The notes under the pieces are model-generated. The model searched no databases. It worked only from the letters and a program-made list of their open reading frames with translations, and was not told where the DNA came from. Shown here piece after piece: positions 9,227-18,395 of a stretch of DNA of 64,000 nt. A program made the translations under genes and the position numbers. Location: contig UCHV01000026.1 in assembly GCA_900472395.1 (NCBI GenBank), forward strand, positions 1 to 64,000. The letters run 5' to 3'. The DNA is from Hyphomicrobiales bacterium. Its GTDB lineage: Bacteria > Pseudomonadota > Alphaproteobacteria > Rhizobiales > Rhizobiaceae. Position 1 is the first letter of the stretch. Every line of letters starts with the position of its first letter.

Positions 9227-9886
9227 TCAGTTCTGTTCGATCGGCGCAATTGCCACTTCGACGCGGCGGTTCTGAGCGCGGCCGTCCGGCGTTGCATTGG
9301 TGGCGATCGGCTGAGACGGGCCAAAACCCATGGTCGAGATACGGCGCTGATCGACGCCACGGCCGCCGAGATAATTGGCAACCGAAGCGGCACGGCGTTC
9401 CGACAGGCCCTGATTGTGCTGCAGGCTGCCGGTCGAATCGGTGTGGCCGTTGACGTCGATATAGGTCTTGCCGAATTTGTTGAGCACGAGTGCGACCGAA
9501 TCCAGCGTCCGGTAGAACGGCGGGATCACCTGATCCTGATCGGTGGCAAAAGTGATGTTGGACGGCATGTTGAGGATGATGCGGTCGCCCTGACGGGTGA
9601 CGGATACACCGGTGCCCTGCAGCTCGCGGCGCAGTTCGGCTTCCTGATTGTCCATATAATTGCCGATAGCACCGCCGGCCAGGCCGCCGATGGCTGCGCC
9701 GATCAGCGCATTGCGGCCCTTGTTGCCGCCACCGATCACAAGTCCGCCGAGTGCGCCGAGACCGGCGCCGATGGCAGCGCCTCCGGCGGTGTTCGACATC
9801 TTCTGCTCACCGGTATACGGGTCTGTGGTGGTGCAAGCGGAAAGAAACGTCGCGGCAAGCGCGGCGATGGCAAATTTCTTGAGCAT
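9227..9886 (-). CDS. OmpA-family peptidoglycan-binding lipoprotein (YiaD-like)
   Basis: A 219-aa lipoprotein. The signal peptide has lipobox LSAC. A glycine-zipper segment (GGAAIGAGLGALGG and GAAIGGLAGGAIG, about residues 35-75) is followed by a C-terminal OmpA domain with NGHTDSTGS and an LSERRAASVANYL helix that bind peptidoglycan. It likely tethers the outer membrane to the wall. The ATG at 9886 is chosen because the signal peptide begins there (MLKKFAIAALAATF); upstream in-frame codons lack such a signal. Confidence 0.9.
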   Translation of the reverse strand: MLKKFAIAALAATFLSACTTTDPYTGEQKMSNTAGGAAIGAGLGALGGLVIGGGNKGRNALIGAAIGGLAGGAIGNYMDNQEAELRRELQGTGVSVTRQGDRIILNMPSNITFATDQDQVIPPFYRTLDSVALVLNKFGKTYIDVNGHTDSTGSLQHNQGLSERRAASVANYLGGRGVDQRRISTMGFGPSQPIATNATPDGRAQNRRVEVAIAPIEQN

Positions 9887-10023
9887 TCGAATCGTTGTCC
9901 CCGTCGTCTGAGATGGTTTTCCCTTTACCACAAAATACGGCGAACGACGAAACAACGGATAAGTGATCGGTTGTCGCTGAAGCTTGGGCCTCAACGTCAA
10001 TCACAACCCTGCAATTTCAGGGC

Positions 10024-11274
10024 TTACTCCGCGGCCGTCTTCTGGCCGAAACGGTTCTCGATATATTCGATCACCAGTTTTTCGAAGTCTCCGGCGATAT
10101 TCGGCCCGCGCAACGTCATCGCCTTCTTGCCGTCGATGAAGATAGGTGCGGCCGGGGTTTCGCCGGTGCCGGGTAGCGAGATGCCGATATCGGCATGTTT
10201 GCTTTCGCCCGGTCCATTGACGATGCAGCCCATGACCGCAACGTTCAGCGCCTCGACGCCGGGATATTTTTCGCGCCAGATCGGCATGTTCTTGCGAATG
10301 TCGTTCTGGATGTTCTGGGCCAGTTCCTGGAACACGGTCGAGGTGGTTCGACCGCAGCCGGGACACGCCGCGACGACCGGAATGAACTGGCGAAAACCCA
10401 TGACCTGCAGAATTTCCTGGGCAACCTGCACTTCCTTGGTGCGGTCGCCGTTCGGCTCCGGCGTCAGGGAAACGCGGATCGTGTCGCCGATGCCGTGCTG
10501 CAGCACATAGCCCATGGCGGCAGAGGAGGCGACGATGCCCTTGGAGCCCATGCCGGCTTCGGTAAGGCCGAGATGCAGTGCGTGATTGGAGCGTTCCGCC
10601 AGCATCGAATAACAGGCGATCAGATCCTGAACCTGGCTGACCTTTGCCGACAGGATGATGCGGTTGCGCGGCAGGCCGATCGATTCGGCAAGCTCGGCAG
10701 AAATAAGCGCCGACTGCACGATCGCTTCGTGCATGACCTGACGCGCGGACAGCGGCGAACCCTGCTCGGAATTGCGGTCCATGAGCGTTGTCAAGAGATC
10801 CTGATCGAGCGAACCCCAGTTGACGCCGATGCGAACCGGCTTGTCGTAGCGGATCGCCATCTCGATGATATCGGCGAACTGCTTGTCCTTCTTGTCCTTG
10901 AAACCGACATTGCCCGGATTGATGCGGTACTTCGCCAGCGCTTCGGCACAGGCCGGATGATCGGCCAAGAGCTTATGGCCGATATAATGGAAGTCGCCGA
11001 CGAGTGGCACGTCGAGGCCGAGACGCAGCAGGCGTTCGCGCACCTTTGGCACAGCGGCAGCACTTTCGTCGCGGTCGACGGTGATACGCACGATTTCCGA
11101 GCCGGCCTTGTAGAGGGCCGCGACCTGCGCGACCGTCGCATCGACATCGGCCGTGTCGGTATTGGTCATGGACTGGACGACAACGGGCGCGCCGCCGCCG
11201 ACGATCACGCCACCAACATCGACGGCAACAGTGGCGCGACGGGGTTTTGGATCATAATCGATGGGTGAGGACAT
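10024..11274 (-). CDS. ispG: 4-hydroxy-3-methylbut-2-enyl diphosphate synthase IspG
   Basis: A 416-aa enzyme of the MEP isoprenoid pathway that reductively converts MEcPP to HMBPP. The 4Fe-4S cysteines are visible in CPGCGR (about residue 303) and CIVNGPGE (about 348), with the conserved GESKHADIG after the latter. The N-terminal TIM-barrel part has [11 protein letters not shown]. The start at 11274 ([13 protein letters not shown]) fits the family; the frame is open 26 codons upstream. The ferredoxin gene at 22.1 kb could supply electrons, but this is speculation. Confidence 0.95.
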   Translation of the reverse strand: MSSPIDYDPKPRRATVAVDVGGVIVGGGAPVVVQSMTNTDTADVDATVAQVAALYKAGSEIVRITVDRDESAAAVPKVRERLLRLGLDVPLVGDFHYIGHKLLADHPACAEALAKYRINPGNVGFKDKKDKQFADIIEMAIRYDKPVRIGVNWGSLDQDLLTTLMDRNSEQGSPLSARQVMHEAIVQSALISAELAESIGLPRNRIILSAKVSQVQDLIACYSMLAERSNHALHLGLTEAGMGSKGIVASSAAMGYVLQHGIGDTIRVSLTPEPNGDRTKEVQVAQEILQVMGFRQFIPVVAACPGCGRTTSTVFQELAQNIQNDIRKNMPIWREKYPGVEALNVAVMGCIVNGPGESKHADIGISLPGTGETPAAPIFIDGKKAMTLRGPNIAGDFEKLVIEYIENRFGQKTAAE

Positions 11275-11393
11275 CAAACGTCTCGGTACCTTGGCTGTTG
11301 GACCACTCAGGTGGATCATGGCATGCGCCTTGTCAACCTGCGAGGGCGTCACTTTACTCCGTTCGGCGCCTCTCCGCGAGCCTTCCCGTTGCG

Positions 11394-12587
11394 TCAGTGA
11401 TGTGCATTATCCGCATGGCGGGCCAGCGACGAGAAGGCCATCGCAACAACGATCAGCACCGAAAGCCCGACAAAAATGATGCCAAGCCCGGTATGTCGCG
11501 CAATGAAGCCGATCGCCGACGGGGCGACCAAAATGCCGGAATATCCCATCGTCGTGACGATCGAGAGGCCAACGCCGGCCGCCATGCCCGGAAGATTTCC
11601 GGCGGCGGAAAAGGCGATCGGCACGATGTTGGAAATGCCGATGCCGCACAGCGCAAAACCGACGATGGCGATGGTCGAATTTCCGGCCAGCCCGATGGTC
11701 ATCAGGCCGATAACGGCGATGGCAGCGCAGCCGCGCAGGGTTTTCACCGCGCCAAAACGGTCGCGGATCAGATCGCCGGCAAACCGCATCACCGCCATGG
11801 TCAGCGAGAAGGCGGCAAAGGCAAAACCCGAAAGCGTGGTGGACGCGCCGAGCTCGTTGCGCATGTAGAGTGCGCCCCAATCGAGGATCGCGCCTTCCGG
11901 GATCATGCAGAACAGCGCAAGAATGCCGATCAGCCAGGGCAGGGGGGATTTGGGAAGCCCGCGCGGACGGCTCGATGCGTCTTCGTCCGGATGCGGCGCG
12001 TCGTGAAACACCAGCGGCCAGGCGGCGGCAAGCATGATGGCGGCGGCAAGCGTTGCCAGAATGGCGTGAGGGCCGACGCCGAAATGATCGATGAGAAAGC
12101 CGCCGGTCGATGCGCCGATCAGGCCTCCAAGGCTCCAGAAGGCATGGCAGGATGACATGATGGCGCGACGCATATGCCGCTCCACCGAAACGGCATTGGC
12201 ATTCATTGCCACATCCATGGCACCGACCAGTCCGCCGAACAGGAAAATGGCAATGCCGGCAGTCCAGATGTTGTAGACATAGGTAAGATAAAGCAGGCAA
12301 GGCGTCAGCAGCACCGCCACGGTGCGGGTAACGAGGCTTGAACCGAAGCGGGCGATCTGACTGCCGGCAATCGGCATCATCACCAGCGAACCGAGGCCGA
12401 AAATCAGGATCATGATGCCGAGTTTTGCTTCGTCGAGACCCAGCCTTGATGCGAATTCAGGGATTTTCGGCGCCCAGGCGCCGATCAGGAAACCGTTCAT
12501 CAGGAATAGAAGGGCAACGCCGACCCGTTCTCGGGTCACCGCAGGTTTGCCGACCCGCGAATTGGTGTTTTGCGCTTTCGTGTCCAT
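11394..12587 (-). CDS. MFS transporter (YbjJ-like)
   Basis: A 397-aa major facilitator with about twelve membrane segments. The N-terminal half has [20 protein letters not shown], typical of YbjJ-like MFS proteins, and [19 protein letters not shown]. The substrate is unknown. The ATG at 12587 has a GGGAGGA ribosome site; a longer upstream frame is not used. It is divergent from a DMT transporter (100 bases). Confidence 0.85.
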   Translation of the reverse strand: MDTKAQNTNSRVGKPAVTRERVGVALLFLMNGFLIGAWAPKIPEFASRLGLDEAKLGIMILIFGLGSLVMMPIAGSQIARFGSSLVTRTVAVLLTPCLLYLTYVYNIWTAGIAIFLFGGLVGAMDVAMNANAVSVERHMRRAIMSSCHAFWSLGGLIGASTGGFLIDHFGVGPHAILATLAAAIMLAAAWPLVFHDAPHPDEDASSRPRGLPKSPLPWLIGILALFCMIPEGAILDWGALYMRNELGASTTLSGFAFAAFSLTMAVMRFAGDLIRDRFGAVKTLRGCAAIAVIGLMTIGLAGNSTIAIVGFALCGIGISNIVPIAFSAAGNLPGMAAGVGLSIVTTMGYSGILVAPSAIGFIARHTGLGIIFVGLSVLIVVAMAFSSLARHADNAHH

Positions 12588-12687
12588 CCGTCCTCCCAAA
12601 CAGCATGTGCAGATTATCGTATCGCGGGCAAAGCAGAATCCCGATTGCATTCCTTCTGAAATATCCTAAAGCGCAGAGCCTGCAACC

Positions 12688-13614
12688 ATGCGAGGCGCCA
12701 ACGGGCGTAATCCTTTGAAATCCAGCACAGCCAGCGGCATTCTTTTCGTCAGCCTGTCCTATTTCGTGTTCACTCTGCACGATGCGGTGGTCAAACTTCT
12801 GGTCGCCGATGTCAGCGTCTGGCAGATCCTGTTCTTTCGCAGCACAACAATCCTGATTGCGTGCCTGATCATCGGCGGGCGCGGGTTTGTCGGGCGGGTC
12901 ATCCGCACGCCGGTCATGAAGCCGATGGCGGTGCGAAGCGTCTTTTTGCTGGGCGCGTGGTTCGCCTATTACACTGCGGCGAAATCGCTTCAGCTCGCCG
13001 AACTCACCACCATTTATTATGCGGCACCTGTGGTCGCGACGCTGCTGGCCATTCCGATCCTGCATGAAAAAGTGCCGCCGGTGCGCTGGGCGGCGATCAT
13101 TCTCGGTTTCGTCGGTGTGCTGATCGCGGCCAATCCCGTGGGGCTGACGATTTCCTGGCCCGTTGGCCTGGCGCTTCTGGCCGCAATCCTTTGGGCCGGT
13201 GCCAGCGTATTGTTGCGCAAGACGGCGATGAACGAATCGACGCTGGTACAGATGACAATCACCAATGCCTTTTTCGTGCTGATGACCTTTGTGATGGCGA
13301 TCTATCACTGGAAGGCAATCGATCTATCGAGTGGCGCGCTGCTCCTACTTGTTGGTCTTTTCGGCGGCGCAGCGCAGGCGGCCTTGTTCGAGGCCATGCG
13401 CCGAGCGCCTGTCTCGGTTCTGGCGCCGTTCGAATATTCCTCGCTGATCTGGGCTTTTGTGCTGGGTTACGTCATCTGGCAGGATGTGCCGGCAAGCAAT
13501 GTGGCCTTCGGCGCCTTGCTGATCTTTTGCGCGGGCCTGCTCATTGTTTCGTCGGAACGTCTCGCGGCCCGCCGCTATCGCCTCGGCAAGCCGGACGGGG
13601 CAACGGACGCCTGA
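12688..13614 (+). CDS. DMT superfamily (EamA) transporter
   Basis: A 308-aa protein with two tandem EamA repeats and about ten membrane segments. The N-terminal repeat begins SGILFVSLSYFVFTLHDAVV and the second near LALLAAILWAGASVLLRK. The family transports metabolites or drugs; no substrate can be inferred. The C-terminus is basic and cytoplasmic. The hairpin at its stop codon may end transcription before the convergent pyc. Confidence 0.85.
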   Translation: MRGANGRNPLKSSTASGILFVSLSYFVFTLHDAVVKLLVADVSVWQILFFRSTTILIACLIIGGRGFVGRVIRTPVMKPMAVRSVFLLGAWFAYYTAAKSLQLAELTTIYYAAPVVATLLAIPILHEKVPPVRWAAIILGFVGVLIAANPVGLTISWPVGLALLAAILWAGASVLLRKTAMNESTLVQMTITNAFFVLMTFVMAIYHWKAIDLSSGALLLLVGLFGGAAQAALFEAMRRAPVSVLAPFEYSSLIWAFVLGYVIWQDVPASNVAFGALLIFCAGLLIVSSERLAARRYRLGKPDGATDA

Positions 13615-13632
13615 ATTTTCCTCAGGCGTCCG
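13604..13632. terminator. Hairpin between convergent DMT transporter gene and pyc
   Basis: GGACGCCTGA and TCAGGCGTCC form a perfect 10-bp stem around ATTTTCC, overlapping the stop codon of the transporter. There is no clear T-run, so terminator function is uncertain. Confidence 0.45.
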
Positions 13633-13644
13633 GTATTCATCAAA

Positions 13645-16600
13645 TCAGCTGCCGTAAACGATCAGCAGATCCTTGGCGTCGATCTGGTCGCCGGCCTTCA
13701 CCAGAACTTCCGAAATCGTGCCGTCTTTTTCCGCATGCAGTGCCGTTTCCATCTTCATCGCTTCGATGGAAAGCAACACGTCGCCGGCCTGAACCGTCTG
13801 ACCGGCTGAGACCGCAACGGTCGAAACCACACCCGGCATCGGCGCGCCGAGATGGGCGGCATTGCCGGCCTCGGCCTTGCGGCGGACAGCGCTGGCTGAG
13901 GTGCGGTTGCGATCCGGCACCTTGATACGGCGCGGCTGGCCGTTCAGCTCGAAGAACACCGTCACCATGCCTTGTGCATCCGGTGCGCTGGCGGCCTGGT
14001 TGACGATGACCAGCGTCTTGCCCTTTTCGATGTCCGCCAGCAGTTCCTCGCCATCCGCCATGCCGTAGAAATAGGCGTGCGTCGGAAGAACCGAGACCGG
14101 ACCATAGGTGTCGGTGGCCAGCGCGAAGTCGGTGAAGACTTTCGGATACATCAAGTAGGAGGCGAACTCGAAATCGTCGACCTTGCGTTCCAGCTTGGTC
14201 TCGATGTCGCGGCGCTCCTTTTCGAGATCGGCAGGGGCCAGAAGAGAGCCGGGGACTTCGGTATAAGGCTTGTCGCCCTTCAGCGCCTTTTTCTGGATGC
14301 CTTCCGGCCATCCGCCCGGAGGCTGGCCGAGATCGCCCTTCAGCATGGCGACGACCGAATCCGGGAAGGCGATATCCTTGGCCGGGTTTTCGACGTCTGC
14401 AACGGTTAAATCCTGGGACACCATCATCAGCGCCATGTCGCCTACCACCTTGGAGGACGGCGTCACCTTGACGATATCGCCGAACATCTGGTTCACGTCG
14501 GCATAGGTCTGGGCGACCTTGTGCCATTTGGTTTCCAGACCCAGCGAACGGGCCTGTTCCTTGAGGTTGGTGAACTGGCCACCCGGCATTTCGTGCAGGT
14601 AGACTTCCGAAGCCGGACCCTTCAGGTCGCTTTCGAAGGCGGCGTACTGGCCGCGCACCGCTTCCCAGTAGAACGAGATTTTTCGGATCCATTCGGGATC
14701 GAGGCCCGGATCACGCTCGGTACCTGACAGTGCCTCGACGATCGAGCCGAGGCAGGGCTGTGACGTATTGCCGGACAGTGCATCCATTGCCGCATCGACG
14801 ACATCGACACCTGCTTCCACGGCGGCCAGCACGGTGGCGGCCGAAATGCCGGACGTATCATGCGTGTGGAAATGGATCGGCAGAGAGGTTTCCTGGCGCA
14901 GCGCCGTAAACAACGTGCGGGCAGCGGCCGGTTTCAACAGGCCGGCCATGTCCTTGACGGCGATGATATGGGCGCCGGCCTTTTCCAGTTCCTGTGCCAG
15001 TGCGACATAATATTTGAGGTCGTATTTCGGGCGGGCCGAATTGGTCAGATCGCCGGTATAGCAGATCGCCGCCTCGCAGAGCTTGTTCTCTTCCTGCACC
15101 GCATCCATGGATACGCGCATGTTGTCGACCCAGTTCAGGCAGTCGAACACGCGGAAAAGATCGATGCCGCCCTTGGCTGCCTGCCGGACGAAATATTTGA
15201 CCACATTGTCGGGGTAATTTTTGTAACCGACGCCGTTGGCGCCGCGCAGAAGCATCTGCAGAAGCAGGTTCGGCGCGCCGTCGCGAATAAGGTCGAGCCG
15301 CTCCCACGGGTCTTCGGTGAGGAAACGCATCGACACGTCGAAGGTGGCGCCGCCCCAGCATTCCAGCGAAAACAGATTGGGCAGCGCGCGGGCATAAACG
15401 TCTGCGACCCTGGCGATGTCATGGGTGCGCATGCGGGTAGCCAGCAGCGATTGGTGGCCGTCACGCATGGTCGTGTCGGTGATGAGCACGCGATTTTGGG
15501 CGCGCACCCATTCGGCAAACTTTTTCGGGCCGAGTTCGTCGAGTTTTTGCCTCGTGCCGTTCTGGATTGCGCCATCGACGTACGGAAGGACCGGTTTTGC
15601 GGTGTTTTCCGAAGGCTCCGGTCTGCCCTTGGTTTCCGGGTGACCGTTGACGGTGACATCGGCGAGATAGGTCAGCAGTTTCGTTGCGCGGTCCTGGCGC
15701 TTCACCTGCGCAAACAGTTCCGGCGTCGTGTCGATGAACCGCGTCGTGTATGAGTTGTTGCGGAATTTCTCGTGGCCGATAATGGCTTCGAGGAAGGTCA
15801 GGTTGGTGGCGACACCGCGGATACGGAACTCGCGAAGCGCGCGGTCCATGCGGGTGATGGCTTCCAGCGGCTGCGGTGCCCAGGCAGTGACCTTGACGAG
15901 CAGCGGATCATAATACCGGGTGATGATCGCGCCGGTATAGGACGTTCCGCCATCGAGACGAATGCCGAAACCGGAAGCCGAACGGTAGGCGGTGATACGG
16001 CCGTAATCGGGGATAAAATTCTGTTCCGGGTCTTCGGTGGTGATACGGCACTGCAGGGCATGGCCGTTGAGACGGATATCTTCCTGTGCCGCCACGCCCG
16101 ATTCCGGCGTGCCGATTGCAGCGCCGTCGAGAATGTGAATCTGCGCCTTCACTATGTCGATGCCGGTCACGACTTCGGTGACCGTGTGCTCGACCTGGAT
16201 GCGCGGGTTCACCTCGATGAAGTAGAATTTGCCGGTCTCGGCATCCATCAGGTATTCGACGGTGCCTGCGCCGACATAATTCGTGGCCTTGGCGATCTTC
16301 AGCGAATAGTTCGCGAGTTCCTGCCGTTGCGCCTCGGAAAGATAAGGTGCAGGCGCGCGTTCGACCACCTTCTGGTTACGGCGCTGGATGGAACAATCGC
16401 GTTCGAACAGATGCACGACATTGCCATGCGTGTCGCCCAGAACCTGGCTTTCGACGTGGCGGGCACGTTCGACCAGCTTTTCCAGATAGACCTCGTCCTT
16501 GCCGAAGGCGGCTTTCGCCTCGCGCTTGGCTTCCACGACTTCCTTGGCGAGATCCTTCGGGTCACGGATGGCACGCATGCCGCGACCGCCACCGCCCCAG

Positions 16601-17103
16601 GAGGCCTTCAGCATGACCGGATAACCGATCTCTTCGGCCATTTTTGCGACCTGTGCCATGTCGTCGGGCAGCGGATCGGTGGCCGGTACGACCGGAACTC
16701 CGACCGATATGGCCAGATTGCGGGCGGCGACCTTGTTGCCGAGCTGGCGCATCGTATCGGGGCGTGGGCCGATGAAGATGATGCCGGCGGCATCGCAGGC
16801 ATCGACGAATTCCGGACTTTCCGACAACAGGCCGTAGCCCGGATGGATGGCATCGGCACCGGAAAGCTTGGCGACCCTTATCACTTCCGGGATCGACAGA
16901 TAGCTCTCGATCGGACCCAGGTCCTTTTCCAGATGCGGACCGCGGCCGACCTGATAACTTTCGTCGGCTTTGAAGCGATGCAGCGAGAGTTTGTCTTCTT
17001 CCGCCCAGATGGCGACGGTTTTGATCCCGAGTTCGTTTGCTGCGCGAAAAACGCGGATGGCAATTTCGGATCGGTTGGCAACAAGAATTTTCGAGATCGG
17101 CAA
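13645..17103 (-). CDS. pyc: Pyruvate carboxylase
   Basis: An approximately 1152-aa single-chain biotin enzyme that carboxylates pyruvate to oxaloacetate, replenishing the TCA cycle. Domains in order: biotin carboxylase (residues 1 to about 460, with SWGGGGRGMR), carboxyltransferase (about 535-810, with DTTMRDGHQSL and the metal-binding HFHTHD), allosteric/tetramerisation region, and the C-terminal biotinyl domain with EAMKMET (biotin Lys about 1117). The TTG at 17103 is taken as the start: GGGAGA lies 4-9 bases before it and translation from there gives the family N-terminus PISKILVANRSE. Upstream in-frame TTG codons at 17178 and beyond would add an unusual leader. Confidence 0.96.
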   Translation of the reverse strand: MPISKILVANRSEIAIRVFRAANELGIKTVAIWAEEDKLSLHRFKADESYQVGRGPHLEKDLGPIESYLSIPEVIRVAKLSGADAIHPGYGLLSESPEFVDACDAAGIIFIGPRPDTMRQLGNKVAARNLAISVGVPVVPATDPLPDDMAQVAKMAEEIGYPVMLKASWGGGGRGMRAIRDPKDLAKEVVEAKREAKAAFGKDEVYLEKLVERARHVESQVLGDTHGNVVHLFERDCSIQRRNQKVVERAPAPYLSEAQRQELANYSLKIAKATNYVGAGTVEYLMDAETGKFYFIEVNPRIQVEHTVTEVVTGIDIVKAQIHILDGAAIGTPESGVAAQEDIRLNGHALQCRITTEDPEQNFIPDYGRITAYRSASGFGIRLDGGTSYTGAIITRYYDPLLVKVTAWAPQPLEAITRMDRALREFRIRGVATNLTFLEAIIGHEKFRNNSYTTRFIDTTPELFAQVKRQDRATKLLTYLADVTVNGHPETKGRPEPSENTAKPVLPYVDGAIQNGTRQKLDELGPKKFAEWVRAQNRVLITDTTMRDGHQSLLATRMRTHDIARVADVYARALPNLFSLECWGGATFDVSMRFLTEDPWERLDLIRDGAPNLLLQMLLRGANGVGYKNYPDNVVKYFVRQAAKGGIDLFRVFDCLNWVDNMRVSMDAVQEENKLCEAAICYTGDLTNSARPKYDLKYYVALAQELEKAGAHIIAVKDMAGLLKPAAARTLFTALRQETSLPIHFHTHDTSGISAATVLAAVEAGVDVVDAAMDALSGNTSQPCLGSIVEALSGTERDPGLDPEWIRKISFYWEAVRGQYAAFESDLKGPASEVYLHEMPGGQFTNLKEQARSLGLETKWHKVAQTYADVNQMFGDIVKVTPSSKVVGDMALMMVSQDLTVADVENPAKDIAFPDSVVAMLKGDLGQPPGGWPEGIQKKALKGDKPYTEVPGSLLAPADLEKERRDIETKLERKVDDFEFASYLMYPKVFTDFALATDTYGPVSVLPTHAYFYGMADGEELLADIEKGKTLVIVNQAASAPDAQGMVTVFFELNGQPRRIKVPDRNRTSASAVRRKAEAGNAAHLGAPMPGVVSTVAVSAGQTVQAGDVLLSIEAMKMETALHAEKDGTISEVLVKAGDQIDAKDLLIVYGS

Positions 17104-17208
17104 GACTGTCTCCCATTCGTACTTGCGATATGCTGCAAGGGCGAGACGAGCACTAATATCCTGCCGGATCAAGTCCAATCTATCGCTGAACGGTCCTCTA
17201 TGGCCCCG

Positions 17209-17949
17209 TCACGAAACGAGGCCGAGGCGAAATGCGATGGCGACCACATGCTGCCGGTTGCTGGCCTCGAACTTTTCCTGAATGGCGTTGATGTACCAAT
17301 CGACGGTGTGGTTCGAAATGGTCAGTGCTTTGGCAATTTCGTGGGACGTCATGCCTTCGGCAAGCAGGTGCAGCACTTCCGTTTCGCGGCGGGTCAGCGT
17401 TGTCTCGACCGACTTTATCGGCTCGAAATTCGATGCCTGCCCGCCGATTTCGAGTGTGCGCCAGAACATCTTCTTTGCGGCGGCATCGAACATCGTCATT
17501 TCAGTCGGCGAAAGTTCGACGATCTGGCCGCCGATGCTGACGTGACCGAGCAGACCGTTCCGACCGTGTATCGGGAACGTGTAGCCATCGTTCAGGCCGG
17601 TGCGGGAAGCATCCTGCATCATGCGCTGGATGCGCTTGCGATTGGGGTCGCTCCTGAACATGCTGATGGCTTCGCGCCAGCGGAACGGCCGTTGCGCCAC
17701 GGCCAGCATCCGGATCGTTGGATCGACCATGCCGAACTTCTTGGCGGCATAGGTTTCCTGCCAGCCTTCCGGCCAGCGCCCACACACGACGGTACTGTCG
17801 AGATATCCCAGCGACTTGGATTTCATCCAGACGCCAAAATAGCCGAACCCGTAATTTTTCAGGACCGCCTCGAACTCCGTTGCCAGCTCTGTCTGAGTCT
17901 TGGCCTCGGGAGCCAAGACCAAAAATTGTAAAATCGAGTGAACCGTCAC
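17209..17949 (-). CDS. LuxR-family regulator with autoinducer-binding domain (solo)
   Basis: A 246-aa quorum-sensing-type regulator. The N-terminal acyl-homoserine-lactone domain keeps all six canonical ligand residues: W63, Y67, D76, P77, W91 and G122, matching W57, Y61, D70, P71, W85 and G113 of TraR. The C-terminal HTH (TLTRRETEVLHLLAEG then SNHTVDWYINAI) is of the GerE type. No luxI-type synthase gene is in the window, so it is a solo or an orphan. It is located just upstream of pyc's start side (105-base gap) on the same strand. An imperfect 20-bp dyad sits 65-84 bases before its start codon. Confidence 0.9.
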   Translation of the reverse strand: MTVHSILQFLVLAPEAKTQTELATEFEAVLKNYGFGYFGVWMKSKSLGYLDSTVVCGRWPEGWQETYAAKKFGMVDPTIRMLAVAQRPFRWREAISMFRSDPNRKRIQRMMQDASRTGLNDGYTFPIHGRNGLLGHVSIGGQIVELSPTEMTMFDAAAKKMFWRTLEIGGQASNFEPIKSVETTLTRRETEVLHLLAEGMTSHEIAKALTISNHTVDWYINAIQEKFEASNRQHVVAIAFRLGLVS

Positions 17950-18395
17950 TCTAGCCCCCCGGCAACGAAAAAATTGCTACGCCTGTTTTCAGTCAATTCC
18001 GTTGGTTTAACTAACTGATGATTCATAGTCAGTATCGTTTCTTAGCAATGGATAAAGGATGGAACGTGAAATCTTGCATATAATTAAGAGTGTGAATCGC
18101 ATTTAGTTGCTCACTGTCTACTTTAAAAATAAGTTTTTTGTCAGTGGCCATGGAACGAAAGCAGAATCCGCCGAGTCAGTGATTCGTCGCCCTTTCGTTC
18201 GCATCCTGTTCCAACCTTCGGAAAAGACTCGCTCTTTCGTATCAAGCGCGCTTCAACTCTTTGCGTTCATCGCTTCGTTGCGAGAAACGGCTTGCCTTTG
18301 GCTGTCACTATCGCCATCTGTGGCGAAGCCGCTGGCGGTTGTGACCGTAAGCGAAGTCATTTTTAGTGCGGACTTTTGTCTTGAATGTTCAGCCC
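17950..18395. other. Intergenic region between the luxR-type gene and the helicase gene
   Basis: About 445 bases without a credible gene. It contains the 20-bp dyad at 18014-18033, an A+T-rich stretch (about 18040-18150) with a TATAAT at 18079-18084, and a compact structure at 18304-18345 in which a perfect TCGCCA-TCTG-TGGCGA hairpin is enclosed by GTCAC/GTGAC. The region must hold promoters for both divergent genes, but I cannot assign them with confidence. Confidence 0.6.
18014..18033. promoter_or_regulatory. 20-bp imperfect dyad, possible lux-box-like operator
   Basis: The halves ACTGATGATT and CATAGTCAGT are related by dyad symmetry at 7 of 10 positions, with perfect ACTGA/TCAGT outer arms. 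Its length is that of a lux box, and it lies in the luxR-type gene's upstream region. It could allow autoregulation. The assignment is an inference from position and symmetry only. Confidence 0.35.

Noticed and set aside
15772-17931. 719-aa open frame antisense to pyc and the luxR-type gene
   Set aside because: It spans two confirmed genes in the opposite direction and has no known-protein features; high G+C with third-position bias produces long antisense frames.
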